Shown: positions 35,586-45,209 of the stretch, piece by piece
How positions within the stretch are numbered: the stretch's first letter is position 1
How the letters are laid out: the number at the start of each line of letters is the position of its first letter
Assembly: GCF_052113205.1 (NCBI RefSeq)
Contig: NZ_JBFRCU010000034.1
Coordinates: 2-64,001 of the forward strand
Direction of reading: 5' to 3'
Origin: Inquilinus sp052113205
GTDB taxonomy: Bacteria > Pseudomonadota > Alphaproteobacteria > DSM-16000 > Inquilinaceae
Length of the DNA stretch: 64,000 nt
Notes under the pieces: model-generated
The model's input: only the letters and a program-made list of their open reading frames with translations
The model's database searches: none
What the model was told of the DNA's origin: nothing
Position numbers and translations under genes: made by a program

Positions 35586-37421
35586 TCACAGCACGAAGTC
35601 GGCGGCGACCAAGCCGATGGCGCCGGTCAGCTGGATGTGGAAATCGGAGACGCCGTCGCCGTTGAGATCGCCGGCGATGGTGGTGACGGCGCCGTCGGAG
35701 GCGTAGCGCAGCTGGCCGGCGACGCCGGTATAGAGGCTTGTGCCGATGAAGCTGAAGGCCTGGTCGCCGGCGGCGCCGGTGTTGGCGTCGATCGCCGACA
35801 GATCGATCTTGTCGGCCTGGACGTGGCTGAAGTCGGTGATCCGGTCGGCATTGGCCCCGACCGGGCTGTCGGCCGCGCCGGCATAGACGAAGCGGTCCGC
35901 CCCGGCGCCTCCGGCCAGCGTGTCCTTGCCGCCCGCCCCGGTGAGCACATCGTCGCCGTTCCAGCCCTGCAGCCCATTGGCCCCGCCATTGCCGGTGAGG
36001 CTGTCGCTGCCCTGGCTCCCCGACAGGGTCTCGATGCCCTGCAGGTCGTCGCCCTCGGCGTCGCCGCCGGTGTTGGGACCGCCGATCGCGAGGCTGGCCG
36101 AGACCCCGACCGCGCTGATGTAGTAGCTGGCCGTGTCGGTGCCGTCGCCGCCGTTCAGGTAGTCTGCCCCAGCGCCGCCGCGGAGCACATCGTTGCCGCC
36201 ATTGCCGTTGATGAGGTCGGTGCCGGCGCTGCCCGTGACGGTGTCGCCGCCCGAGCCGCCGAAATATTCGAGGCTCTCGACATTGATCGCGGTCATGCCG
36301 TCGCTGCCGGTGGCGGAGGTGCCGCTGAAGGTCAGGGTCATCGCCGCGGTCTCGCCGCTGTCATCGACCGAGATCCGGTCGATGCCGGCGCCGCCGTCGA
36401 TGTGGTCCACCACCGGCCCGGCGGCCACCGCCGCAGCCGGGGCGATGTTGTCGCCGCCGACGAACAGCCGGTCGCCGGGCGACAGCACGTCGTCGCCGGC
36501 GCCTCCGTTCAGGATGTCGCTGCCGGCACCGCCGGCAAGGTCGTCATTCCCGGCCCCGCCCGTGATGGTCTCGGCGCCGGAACCGCCGTAATAGCTCAAG
36601 GTCTCGACATTGATCGCCGAGATCCCGAGCAGGCCGATGGAGACGCTGGTGCCGACCAGCGCCGCGGTGACGTTCTGGCCGCCCTCGCGATAGTCGATGA
36701 CCAGCCTGTCGATGCCAGTCCCGCCATCGACCGAGTCCAGGATGCCGGCCTGGATCGTGTCATTGCCGTCGCCGCCCAGCAGCTCGTCATGGGCTCCGTC
36801 CTCGGTCGACAGGTCGTAGGGCGCCGTGGAGCCCTGGACGCCGCCGAACAGCTGATCGGCGCCGGCGCCGCCTTCCAGCCGATCCTCGCCGGCACCACCA
36901 TATTGGATGTCGTCGCCCGTGCCACCCCGGAGGGTATCGACCCCATCGCCGCCGACCAGCCAGTCGGTGCCGGCGCCGCCATCGAGCGTGTCGTCACCCC
37001 CGGCGTCGAACAGTCGGTCGTTGCCGTCGAGCCCGGCAAGGATGTCGTTGCCGTCGCCGCCGGAAAGGTCATTCGCGCCAGCCGAGCCGGTCAGCGTGTC
37101 GGCGAGGGCCGAGCCCACGAGGTCCTCGACATCGCCGGAGATCAGGTCCCCTTGGGCGTCGCCGCCGGATCCGGCGCCGCCGATGGTGGCGGTCACGCCT
37201 GCCGCGCTGCCAAAGTAGCTGACCGTGTCGAAGCCGGCGCCGCCGACCAGAAGATCGGCCCCGGCTCCGCCCCAGAGCGTGTCGTTGCCGTCCTCGCCAT
37301 AGATCGCATCGGCACCGCCGAGGCCGTGGAGCCCGTCATCGCCGCCGAGACCGTGAATGACGTCGTCGCCGGCCGTGCCGAAGATGACATCGTCGCCGGA
37401 GCTTCCCGAGAAAATAGCCAT
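35586..37421 (-). CDS. RTX calcium-binding protein, type I secreted
   Basis: A 611-residue protein built mainly from hemolysin-type GGXGXDXXX repeats, starting at residue 5 (SGSSGDDVIFGTAGDDVIHG). Three longer spacers with SYY/SYF motifs interrupt the repeats (near 75, 230 and 420). The last about 100 residues are a serralysin-type C-terminal domain (DRITDFSHVQADKIDLSAID, then GDLNGDGVSDFHIQL) ending in DFVL, the usual type I secretion signal. No protease site (HEXXH) is present. No type I exporter is nearby. ATG 37421 has GGGAGAT upstream. Paralogue at 61799. Confidence 0.9.
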   Translation of the reverse strand: MAIFSGSSGDDVIFGTAGDDVIHGLGGDDGLHGLGGADAIYGEDGNDTLWGGAGADLLVGGAGFDTVSYFGSAAGVTATIGGAGSGGDAQGDLISGDVEDLVGSALADTLTGSAGANDLSGGDGNDILAGLDGNDRLFDAGGDDTLDGGAGTDWLVGGDGVDTLRGGTGDDIQYGGAGEDRLEGGAGADQLFGGVQGSTAPYDLSTEDGAHDELLGGDGNDTIQAGILDSVDGGTGIDRLVIDYREGGQNVTAALVGTSVSIGLLGISAINVETLSYYGGSGAETITGGAGNDDLAGGAGSDILNGGAGDDVLSPGDRLFVGGDNIAPAAAVAAGPVVDHIDGGAGIDRISVDDSGETAAMTLTFSGTSATGSDGMTAINVESLEYFGGSGGDTVTGSAGTDLINGNGGNDVLRGGAGADYLNGGDGTDTASYYISAVGVSASLAIGGPNTGGDAEGDDLQGIETLSGSQGSDSLTGNGGANGLQGWNGDDVLTGAGGKDTLAGGAGADRFVYAGAADSPVGANADRITDFSHVQADKIDLSAIDANTGAAGDQAFSFIGTSLYTGVAGQLRYASDGAVTTIAGDLNGDGVSDFHIQLTGAIGLVAADFVL

Positions 37422-37668
37422 GCCCGATCTCCCAGTCGAAGACGCCAAGCCAATTCTATGACCAAAAGCGGCCATTCAAGGACCGATCGGCCACAAAAGT
37501 GGCGGGCCCCGGCCCGAGCGGCTGCTGCTCCACGATAGGCGTCGGCCGGCGGCTTGTCGCCGCAAGAACGGCAGGACTGCGACGCCATGGCCCGGACGGC
37601 CGGGCTGGCCGCGCCCGGAAACCCGGTTAAGATCGTCCCGGCCCGCTCGACACGACAGGACCCGATCC

Positions 37669-38733
37669 ATGGTGCAGCACGGTCGAACCCCAGGCATCCG
37701 GCGCAGCGCCGCCCTCGCCGCGGCGTTGCTGCTCGGCCTGCTGTCCGCGGCCCGGGCCGAGCCGGCCTTCACCGATCCCTGGCCCGCGGTCGGCGACGCC
37801 GCCGGGCGGATCGTGGCGGTGCCGAGCCACAGCCCCTTTGTGCCGTCCGAGATCGGGCCCGAGGCCCCGTCCACCCCGGCGCGCGTCACCTACTACCCGC
37901 CCACTGGTGCTGACGCGACGCGGAAGGCGCCGGCCGTGGTGCTGCTGCACGGCGCCGCCGGCATCGACGAGAACCGCGAGCCGACCTATGCCCGACAGCT
38001 GGCGGCGATGGGCATCGGCGCCGCCGTGGTCGACGTGTTCGGGGCGCGCCGCGACCTGGCCACCAGCTTCACCGACCGGGTGATCGAGATCACCGAGACC
38101 ATGGCGTTGGCCGACGCCTACGCCACCCTGGCCTGGCTGAAGGCGCGGCCGGAGATCGACGGCAGCCGGGTCGCGGTGTGGGGCTTCTCCTACGGCGCCA
38201 TGGCCAGCATCGTCGCCACCAACGCCGCCATCGCCGACCGCTTCGCGGCGCTGTACCGGCTGGGCGACACGCGCTTCGCCGCCCATGTCGCCTTCTACGG
38301 CCCCTGCATCATCGGCTTCGAGGAGCCGCGCACCACCGGCGCGCCAGTGCTGATGGCCTGGGGCGACCGCGATGCCATCATGGACCCGGCCGACTGCCAG
38401 ACCACCGCGGCGACGCTGCGCCAGGGCGGTTCGCAGGTCCGGACCATCACCTATCCCGGCGCCGTGCACCAATGGGACGGCAGCCGCCCGGGACCGCGGC
38501 CGATCGGCCGGCTGCTGAACGACTGCGACTTCCAGGTCGAGCGCGACCTGACGGTGCGCGACGGCAATCTCGGCATCGCCATGGGCGGCAGCTTCACCCG
38601 CAAGCTGATCCTGGCCAATTGCGTCGGCAGCGAGGGCTATCTGATCGGCCGCGACGACGCCGTGCGGGCCGGGTCGGACCGCGACGTGGCCGCCTTCCTG
38701 TCGGCCGCCTTCGGCCTGGCCAAGCGCAGCTGA
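37669..38733 (+). CDS. secreted dienelactone hydrolase-family alpha/beta hydrolase
   Basis: A 354-residue alpha/beta hydrolase with a signal peptide (RRSAALAAALLLGLLSAARA). The oxyanion segment is VVLLHGAAG, the nucleophile serine sits in WGFSYGAMA, and a late Asp (WGDRDAIMD) and His (GAVHQWDG) complete the triad. A C-terminal extension of 80 residues follows. It overlaps the acylase gene by one base (TGATG), so this is the first gene of a three-gene operon with the penicillin-acylase and GH3 genes. Substrate unknown; an ester or lactone is likely. Confidence 0.85.
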   Translation: MVQHGRTPGIRRSAALAAALLLGLLSAARAEPAFTDPWPAVGDAAGRIVAVPSHSPFVPSEIGPEAPSTPARVTYYPPTGADATRKAPAVVLLHGAAGIDENREPTYARQLAAMGIGAAVVDVFGARRDLATSFTDRVIEITETMALADAYATLAWLKARPEIDGSRVAVWGFSYGAMASIVATNAAIADRFAALYRLGDTRFAAHVAFYGPCIIGFEEPRTTGAPVLMAWGDRDAIMDPADCQTTAATLRQGGSQVRTITYPGAVHQWDGSRPGPRPIGRLLNDCDFQVERDLTVRDGNLGIAMGGSFTRKLILANCVGSEGYLIGRDDAVRAGSDRDVAAFLSAAFGLAKRS

Positions 38734-40985
38734 TGCCCGCACTCCTTCGGCTGCTTGCAGCCTTGGCCCCGCTGGTGCCGGCGCTGCGCGCTTTGGCGCC
38801 GCAGCCGGTGACGGCGGCCGAGCGGCTGGCCGCCTTCCCGACCGGCGGCCTGCCGCTGTCACGCCCGGTCGACATCCGCTGGAACGGCCACCAGATCCCC
38901 TTCGTCGAGGCCGAGACCGACGGCGACCTGGCGGTGGCGCTGGGCCTGGTCCATGCCCATCTGCGCGGCGGCCAGATCGCGCTGATGAAGCGGGTGGCGC
39001 AGGGCCGCCTGTCGGAGATCGCCGGGCCGGTGGCGCGCGACATCGACCATGCGCTGCGCATCCTCGACTACGGCCACGCCGCCGACACGGTGATCGACCG
39101 CATGCCGGCGGACAGCCGCGCCTTCGCCGAGGCCTTCGTCACCGGCGTCAACGCCTATCACGCGCTGGAGCGGGCGCCGCCGCCGGAATTCGCCCTGCTG
39201 GGGCTGCGGCACGAGCCCTACACGCTGCGGGATATGTGGACGATCGGCCGGCTGGCCGGCAGCGACATCAACTGGGTGGCCTATTTCGGCCTGCTGCGCG
39301 ACCGCGGCACGCCCGGCTTCGCCGAGGCGTGGGCCCGCACGCTGAGGGCCGGCGCCAACGCCGTCACCAGCTTCACCCTCGACAGCCGGCAGGCGGCGCT
39401 GGCCACCCTGCTGACCGCGACCGGCCGCACCGGCAGCAACAGCGTCGCCGTGGCCGCGTCGCACAGCGCCACCGGCGGGGCGATGATCGCCAGCGACCCG
39501 CATCTGTCGCTGTCGCTGCCCAATCTCTGGCTCGTCGCCGGCATGCGCTCGCCCGGCTACCACATGGCCGGGCTGATGGTGCCGGGCCTGCCCTTCGTCG
39601 CGGTCGGCCGCAGCCTGCACCTGGCCTGGGGCGGCACCAACATGCGCGCGGCGTCGAGCGACCTGTACGACGTCAGCGCCCTGCCGGAAGCGGAGATCCA
39701 GACCCGCGAGACGGTGATCCGCACCCGGTTCTGGCGGCGCGCCCGGCGCAAGCTCCGCCGGACGCGCTTCGGCCCGATCATCAGCGACGCCAAGGTGGCG
39801 CGCAGCCGGCCGGGCGACACCATCGCCCTGCGCTGGATCGGGCATGAGGCGACCGACGAGGTCACCGCCCTGCTGCGCGCCAGCCGCGCCACGACGCCGG
39901 AGGCGTTCCGCGCCGCCTTTGCCGGCTTCGGCGTCTCGGCCCAGAACATGCTGGTGGCCGGGGCGGACGGGCGGATCGGCCAGATCATGGCCGCGACCCT
40001 GCCGGTCCGCACCCGCTTCCCGCCGGCCGACCCGGTGCTGGATGCCGGCAACCCGGACACCCATTGGCACGGCCTGGTCGATGCCCCGGACCTGCCCTGG
40101 ACCGCCGACCCGCCGGACGGGGTGCTGGCCACCGCCAACAATCGGCCGACCGACACTGCCTTGCCGGTCGGCTTCTTCTTCTCCGCCGATGAGCGGGTGC
40201 GGCGCCTCTATGCCCTGTTGCGCGCCAAGGACCGGCTGACGCCGGAAGATCTGGCGGCGCTGCAGGCCGACACGGTGTCGCCGGATTCCGGCGCCCTGGC
40301 CCGGCACCTGGTCGAGGCGATCCGGGCGGCCGGGATCGGCGGCGAGCAACCCGGCTTCCTCGACCGGCTGGCCGGCTGGGATGGCGACTACACCGCCGGA
40401 TCGGCCGGCGCCCCGGCCTTCGAGGCGCTGCTGCACCACCTGGTGCCGCGGGTCTACGGCGCCGAGACCATCGACGCCATGCCGCGGCTGATGGCGCAGT
40501 GGAACGCGATCACCGCCTTCCTCGGCGAGGACCTGGCGGCGCTGGCGCCGGACCGTCGTCGGCAGGTGCTGGCCGAGGCGGTCGGGCTGGCCGCGATCGA
40601 TGCCGCCCCGATCCCGAGCTGGGGCGAGATGCACCGGATGCGGGTGGCCCATATCCTGGCCGCCCTGCCGGTGCTCGGCCGCTTCTTCGTGTTCGGCGAC
40701 TACCCGACCGGCGGGTCGCGCGAGACGCCGATGAAGACCGCGCACGGGCTGGTGCGCGGCCGGCACAACGCCAGCTACGGCTCGATGGCCCGGCACGTCG
40801 CCGACATGTCCGACCCCGATGCCAGCTGGGTCACGCTGTTCGGCGGCCAGGATGGCTGGCTGGGCAGCGCGGGCCTGACTGACCAGATCCCGCTGTGGCG
40901 CGAGCGCCGGTCGATCCACCTGCCGCTGCGGCCCGAGACGGTGGCGCGGGAGTTCCCGACCCTCACCCGCCTGTCGCCGCGATGA
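38733..40985 (+). CDS. penicillin acylase-type amidase (Ntn hydrolase)
   Basis: A 750-residue precursor of the penicillin acylase/AHL acylase family. The A-chain motifs IPFVEAETDGDLAVALGLVHAH and GRLSEIAG are clear; self-cleavage should expose the catalytic serine in GSNSVAVAAS, followed by the typical ASDPHLSLSLPNLW. The B chain contains VGRSLHLAWGGTNMRA. These enzymes cut N-acyl amide bonds such as those of penicillins, acyl-homoserine lactones or acyl-amino acids. The N-terminus is hydrophobic and may be an export signal. It overlaps both neighbours by translational coupling. Confidence 0.88.
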   Translation: MPALLRLLAALAPLVPALRALAPQPVTAAERLAAFPTGGLPLSRPVDIRWNGHQIPFVEAETDGDLAVALGLVHAHLRGGQIALMKRVAQGRLSEIAGPVARDIDHALRILDYGHAADTVIDRMPADSRAFAEAFVTGVNAYHALERAPPPEFALLGLRHEPYTLRDMWTIGRLAGSDINWVAYFGLLRDRGTPGFAEAWARTLRAGANAVTSFTLDSRQAALATLLTATGRTGSNSVAVAASHSATGGAMIASDPHLSLSLPNLWLVAGMRSPGYHMAGLMVPGLPFVAVGRSLHLAWGGTNMRAASSDLYDVSALPEAEIQTRETVIRTRFWRRARRKLRRTRFGPIISDAKVARSRPGDTIALRWIGHEATDEVTALLRASRATTPEAFRAAFAGFGVSAQNMLVAGADGRIGQIMAATLPVRTRFPPADPVLDAGNPDTHWHGLVDAPDLPWTADPPDGVLATANNRPTDTALPVGFFFSADERVRRLYALLRAKDRLTPEDLAALQADTVSPDSGALARHLVEAIRAAGIGGEQPGFLDRLAGWDGDYTAGSAGAPAFEALLHHLVPRVYGAETIDAMPRLMAQWNAITAFLGEDLAALAPDRRRQVLAEAVGLAAIDAAPIPSWGEMHRMRVAHILAALPVLGRFFVFGDYPTGGSRETPMKTAHGLVRGRHNASYGSMARHVADMSDPDASWVTLFGGQDGWLGSAGLTDQIPLWRERRSIHLPLRPETVAREFPTLTRLSPR

Positions 40986-42508
40986 TCGACGCCACCCCAG
41001 CCTTCCGGCTGGCGGCGGCGCTGCGGCGCCGGCGGCTGCAGCGGCTGGATCCGGTGGAGAGCCAGCGCCGCACGCTGCTGCAGCTGCTGCGCCGTGCCGC
41101 CGGCACCCGCTTCGGCCGCGACCACGGCTTCGGCCGCATCGCTGACGTCGCCGCCTTCCAGGCGGCGGTGCCATTGCGCCGCTATGAGGAGATGTGGCGC
41201 GACTACTGGCAGCCGGCCTTCCCGGTGCTGCAGGATGTGTCCTGGCCCGGCCGCATCCCGTACTTCGCCCTGTCCTCCGGCACCACCAGCGGCAGCTCCA
41301 AATACGTGCCGGTCAGCGACGCGATGCGTCGGTCCAACACCCGCGCCGCCTTCGACCTGGCCACCTGGCATCTCGGCGCCCGGCCGGGCAGCCGGATGTT
41401 CGGCGGCCGCAGCCTGATGCTGGGCGGCAGCACGACGCTGACCGAGCACACCCCCGGCATCTTCAGCGGCGACCTCAGCGGCATCGCCGCCCGCACCCTG
41501 CCGCCCTGGGCCCGGCCCTTCGTCTTCCCGGGACCGGAGCTGGCCCTGCTGACCGACTGGGAGGAGAAGCTGGACCGCATCGCCCGCGGGTCGCTGGAGC
41601 TGCCGATCCGCAGCGTCTCCGGCACCACCAGCTGGCTGCTGCCCCTGCTGGAACGGGTGCGCGAGCTGCGCCGGGCCCGCGGCGACGCGCCCGACCCGCC
41701 CTATCCGTCGCTCGACCTGCTGGTGCCCGGCGGCGTCGCCCTGGCGCCCTACCGGCCGCGGCTGGAGCGGCTGATCGCCGGCACCGACGCCGAGATCCGC
41801 GAGGCCTATGCCGCCAGCGAGGGCTTCATCGCGCTGCAGGACGGCCGCGTAGGCGAGGGTCTGCGGCTGAGCCTCGACCACGGGCTGTTCCTGGAGTTCG
41901 TGCCGGTCGAGGAGGTCGGCTCATCCCGGCCGACCCGGCACTGGATCGCCGATGCCGAGCCTGACGTGAACTACGCGGTGGTGGTGACCAGCTGCGCCGG
42001 CCTGTGGGCCTATGTGCTGGGCGACACGGTGCGGCTGGTCGGCCGCGACCCGCCGCGCATCCTGATCACCGGCCGCACCAGCTACGGCCTGTCGGCCTTC
42101 GGCGAGCACCTGATCGCGGAGGAGGTCGAGCGCGCCATCGCCGACGCCGCCGCCACGATCGGCGCCGACATCGCCGATTTCGCGGTGATGGCCGTGTTCC
42201 CGGACGAGGCCACGCCGGTCGGTCGCCATCGCTGGTTCGTCGAATTCGCCGAGAGGCCGGGAGAGGCCGATTCCGCCCGCTTCGCCGCCACGCTCGACAC
42301 GAGGCTGTCGGCCCTGAACGACGACTACGCCGCCCATCGCGCCGGCGGCACCGGCATGGGTCCGCCCGAGGTAGTGGCCATACCGCCCGGCCGTTTCGCC
42401 GCCTGGATGAAGTCCCGCGGCCGGCTGGGCGGTCAGAACAAGGTGCCGCGGCTGGTCGCCGACCCTGGGCTTGCGGCCGAGCTGGCGGCGTTCATGGCGG
42501 GTTCCTGA
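40982..42508 (+). CDS. GH3-family acid-amido synthetase-like protein
   Basis: A 508-residue bacterial member of the GH3 family of adenylating enzymes. Motif I is SSGTTSGSSKYVPVS near 98, motif II is YAASEGFIALQ near 280, motif III is YVLGDTVRLVGRDPPR near 343. In plants GH3 enzymes join acyl acids such as indole acetate or jasmonate to amino acids using ATP. It starts inside the stop codon of the acylase, whose reaction would be the reverse. The 3' end overlaps the convergent yedK gene by 76 bases. Bacterial substrates are unknown. Confidence 0.87.
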   Translation: MIDATPAFRLAAALRRRRLQRLDPVESQRRTLLQLLRRAAGTRFGRDHGFGRIADVAAFQAAVPLRRYEEMWRDYWQPAFPVLQDVSWPGRIPYFALSSGTTSGSSKYVPVSDAMRRSNTRAAFDLATWHLGARPGSRMFGGRSLMLGGSTTLTEHTPGIFSGDLSGIAARTLPPWARPFVFPGPELALLTDWEEKLDRIARGSLELPIRSVSGTTSWLLPLLERVRELRRARGDAPDPPYPSLDLLVPGGVALAPYRPRLERLIAGTDAEIREAYAASEGFIALQDGRVGEGLRLSLDHGLFLEFVPVEEVGSSRPTRHWIADAEPDVNYAVVVTSCAGLWAYVLGDTVRLVGRDPPRILITGRTSYGLSAFGEHLIAEEVERAIADAAATIGADIADFAVMAVFPDEATPVGRHRWFVEFAERPGEADSARFAATLDTRLSALNDDYAAHRAGGTGMGPPEVVAIPPGRFAAWMKSRGRLGGQNKVPRLVADPGLAAELAAFMAGS

Positions 42509-43176
42509 TGCGCCGCCCGATCCATCAGCGTCGGGTCGTCGTTGCGCACGGCGTTGACTCGGACCGAGACCGGATAGGCCTCGACCGGCAGGTCGGCGGG
42601 CGGCGTCAGCAGGGCCTGCAGCTGCGCCGGCGATGCCGCGTCCTCGCCCAGCCAGGCGGGCCACTGCTCCGGCTCCAGCATCACCGGCATGCGGTGATGG
42701 ATCGGCCGCAGCCGCTCGATCGCATCGGCGGTGACGATGGTGAAGGTCCGCACCCACTCCTCCGACTGCGGGTCCTTCCAACCCTCCCACAGCCCGGCGA
42801 AGAGCATCGGCCGGCCGTCCAGGCGGCGGACGAAATGCGGCGTGCGGTCCGGCGCCCATTCGTAGAAGCCGTCGGCCGGGACCAGGCAGCGCCGGGCCTG
42901 GAACGCCTTGGCGAAGCTGCGCCGCTCGGCCAGGGTCTCGGAGCGCGCGTTGATCAGCTTGGCGCCGCCCTTGAGGTCCTTCTCCCAGCTTGGCACCAGA
43001 CCCCAGCGCAGCAGGTCGATCGCCCGCCGCCCGGTCTTGGGGTTGAACCGGACCACCGCGAGATCCTGGGTCGGCGCCGCGTTGTAGCGAGCCGGGATGT
43101 TCGGGACCGGACCTTCGGCGCCGACGATCGTGGCCAGCTCCTCCGGCGGCAGCTTATGGACGAACCGTCCGCACAT
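42433..43176 (-). CDS. yedK: SOS response-associated peptidase (SRAP/HMCES)
   Basis: A 247-residue YedK/HMCES protein. The N-terminal MCGRF provides the catalytic Cys2 after Met removal; NARSET, LVPADGFYEW and the HHRMPV histidine are also present. It forms a stable thiazolidine link with abasic sites in single-stranded DNA and shields them. The last 25 codons overlap the GH3 gene on the other strand; the core domain ends before that. It is coupled to the Yip1-like gene (TGATG at 43178-43174). Confidence 0.95.
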   Translation of the reverse strand: MCGRFVHKLPPEELATIVGAEGPVPNIPARYNAAPTQDLAVVRFNPKTGRRAIDLLRWGLVPSWEKDLKGGAKLINARSETLAERRSFAKAFQARRCLVPADGFYEWAPDRTPHFVRRLDGRPMLFAGLWEGWKDPQSEEWVRTFTIVTADAIERLRPIHHRMPVMLEPEQWPAWLGEDAASPAQLQALLTPPADLPVEAYPVSVRVNAVRNDDPTLMDRAAHQEPAMNAASSAASPGSATSRGTLF

Positions 43177-43775
43177 CAGGCCGGCACCGGCAGCACATAG
43201 GGCCCGAGCAGCAGGCCGAACAACAGCATCAGCACCACCAGGGTCACCAGCGTCAGGCCGAAATGAGCGCCACGCTGGTCCTGCGGCACGCGCAGCACCA
43301 GCCCGGTGCCGCGATAGAGGATCGTCAGCGCGTAGCCGATCGCCAGCAGCACCAGCAGCACAGCGGCGGCGCCGGACAGCACCAGCTGCACGCCGGGGCC
43401 CAGCATCTCCGCGACGTAGACCGGCGTCATCGCCAGCGCCACCAGGACGAAGGCGGCATCGAAGTTGGCGATGGCGCCGAACATGCCGGCATAGAAGCGG
43501 ATCACGGCGGCCATGACGAACAGCCCCGCCAGGTTCACCGCCACCCGTACCGCCAGGAACAGCACCAGCAGGCCGATCGGCGTTTCCACGTCGGAGACCG
43601 AGAGCAGCAGCGCCAGCAGCAGGAAGGCGCCGATCGAGGTCAAGATCAGCACCGGCAGGGCATGCTCGCGCACCACGATGCGCCAGCCCGGCGCCGGCAC
43701 CCCATGGGCGGCCAGCGTGGCATCGGGTTCGAACAGCATGCCGCGCACGCGGCCCACCACAGCGGCGAGATCCAA
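43176..43775 (-). CDS. Yip1-domain membrane protein
   Basis: A 199-residue protein with five hydrophobic segments and the Yip1-like opening VVGRVRGMLFEPDATLAAH, found in many small inner-membrane proteins of unknown role. TTG at 43775 is the best start: GGAG lies seven bases before it and the N-terminus then matches the family length; an ATG at Met-Leu-Phe (43730) would cut the domain. Its stop overlaps the yedK start codon. No function can be given. Confidence 0.75.
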   Translation of the reverse strand: MDLAAVVGRVRGMLFEPDATLAAHGVPAPGWRIVVREHALPVLILTSIGAFLLLALLLSVSDVETPIGLLVLFLAVRVAVNLAGLFVMAAVIRFYAGMFGAIANFDAAFVLVALAMTPVYVAEMLGPGVQLVLSGAAAVLLVLLAIGYALTILYRGTGLVLRVPQDQRGAHFGLTLVTLVVLMLLFGLLLGPYVLPVPA

Positions 43776-43904
43776 AACCCGTCTCCAGCACGTCGTCGCG
43801 GTCCACAGGACCGTCCCCCTATGTGAGGGGATATGGCCCTGCCCCCGAGGGGCATGCAACCCCGCGCCTTGCAAGGCCGGGCCGCGCATGCCATGCCTGC
43901 CACG

Positions 43905-45209
43905 ATGAAGCGGCAGATGCGACGGAGCAAGCCCGCGGCCCCAGGGTCGCGGCGTGAGATCGAACTGGTGGTCGAGCGTCTGGGCGGCGGCGGCGACGGT
44001 ATCGGCATGGTCGACGACCTGCGCGTCTACGTGCCCTTCGCCGCGCCCGGCGACCGGGTGCGTGCCCGGCTGGGCCGGCCGGACGGCCAAGCCTATCGCG
44101 GCGAGTTCATCGAGCTGGTGCAGCCCGGCCCGAATCATCGCGAGCCGCCCTGCCCGCATTTCGGACCCTGCGGCGGCTGCCAGGTGCAGCATCTGGCACC
44201 GCCCGTCTATACCGAGTGGAAGCGCAGCCTGCTGGCCGGCGCCCTGGCCCGCGCCGGGCTGGAGACCGAGGTGGCGGCGCTGGTCGAGACCCCGCCGCGC
44301 AGCCGCCGCCGGGCCAGCCTGGCGGCGCGGCACGGCCGGTCGGGCGTGTTCCTGGGCTTCAACGAGGCGGGGTCAAGCCGGATCGTCGACCTGACCGACT
44401 GCGTGGTTATGCGGCCGGAGATCACGGCCCTGCTGCCGCCGCTGCGCGCGGTGCTGGCCGCGATCCTGCCGGAGAATGGCGGCGCCGACCTCGCCGTCAC
44501 CCTGCTGGATGACGGCATCGACCTGGTGGTCGTGGCCGAGGCGGCGCTGGACCTGAAGCGGCGGGAAATGCTGGCCGAATTCGCCGCGGCGCAGGACCTG
44601 GCGCGGCTGTCCTGGCGCGGCCCCGACGGCTTAACCGACCCGGTGGCACATCGCCGGGCCGGGGTGGTGCATTTCGACGAGGTGCCGGTGACGATGCCGC
44701 CCGGCGGCTTCCTGCAGGCCAGTGCCGAGGGCGAGGCGGCGCTGACCCGTCTGGTGCGTGACGGCGTCGGCCCGGCCAAGCGGATCGCCGACCTGTTCTG
44801 CGGTGCCGGCACCTTCGCCTTGCCGCTGGCGCGCAGCGCCCAGGTGACGGCGATCGACGGCGAGGGTGCATCGGTTGAGGCGCTGGCCTCCGCTGCCCGG
44901 CGCGGCGGCCGGGGCGAGCGGATCACGGCGCAACGGCGCGACCTGTTCCGCCAGCCGCTGACCGCGGCGGAGCTGCGCGGCTTCGACGCCGTGGTGTTCG
45001 ACCCGCCGCGGGCCGGCGCACGCGACCAAGCCGAGGCCCTGGCGGCCTCGACCGTGCCGGTGGTGGTCGCCGTGTCCTGCAACCCGTCCAGCCTGGCGCG
45101 CGACGCCCGGACCCTGGTCGATGGCGGCTACCGGCTGGAACGGGCGACGCCGGTCGACCAATTCCTGTGGTCGCCGCACCTCGAGGCGGTGGCAGTGTTC
45201 CGGCGCTGA
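43905..45209 (+). CDS. RlmD/TrmA-type RNA uracil-5 methyltransferase
   Basis: A 434-residue SAM-dependent RNA methyltransferase. A TRAM-like RNA-binding part (about 18-70) is followed by the iron-sulfur cysteines CPHFGPCGGC and a later Cys in LTDCVVM; the SAM site is IADLFCGAGTFALPLA; the catalytic cysteine is in AVSCNPSSLARD. RlmD methylates 23S rRNA uracil; TrmA relatives act on tRNA, so the target is not certain. The start is unclear: ATG 43833 and 43854 are also in frame, but homology begins after 43905. Confidence 0.88.
   Translation: MKRQMRRSKPAAPGSRREIELVVERLGGGGDGIGMVDDLRVYVPFAAPGDRVRARLGRPDGQAYRGEFIELVQPGPNHREPPCPHFGPCGGCQVQHLAPPVYTEWKRSLLAGALARAGLETEVAALVETPPRSRRRASLAARHGRSGVFLGFNEAGSSRIVDLTDCVVMRPEITALLPPLRAVLAAILPENGGADLAVTLLDDGIDLVVVAEAALDLKRREMLAEFAAAQDLARLSWRGPDGLTDPVAHRRAGVVHFDEVPVTMPPGGFLQASAEGEAALTRLVRDGVGPAKRIADLFCGAGTFALPLARSAQVTAIDGEGASVEALASAARRGGRGERITAQRRDLFRQPLTAAELRGFDAVVFDPPRAGARDQAEALAASTVPVVVAVSCNPSSLARDARTLVDGGYRLERATPVDQFLWSPHLEAVAVFRR

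Noticed and set aside
33789..37538. 1249-codon open frame opposite the RTX gene
   Set aside because: It is the GC-rich antisense shadow of the RTX repeats, has no family features and mirrors the real repeats on the other strand.
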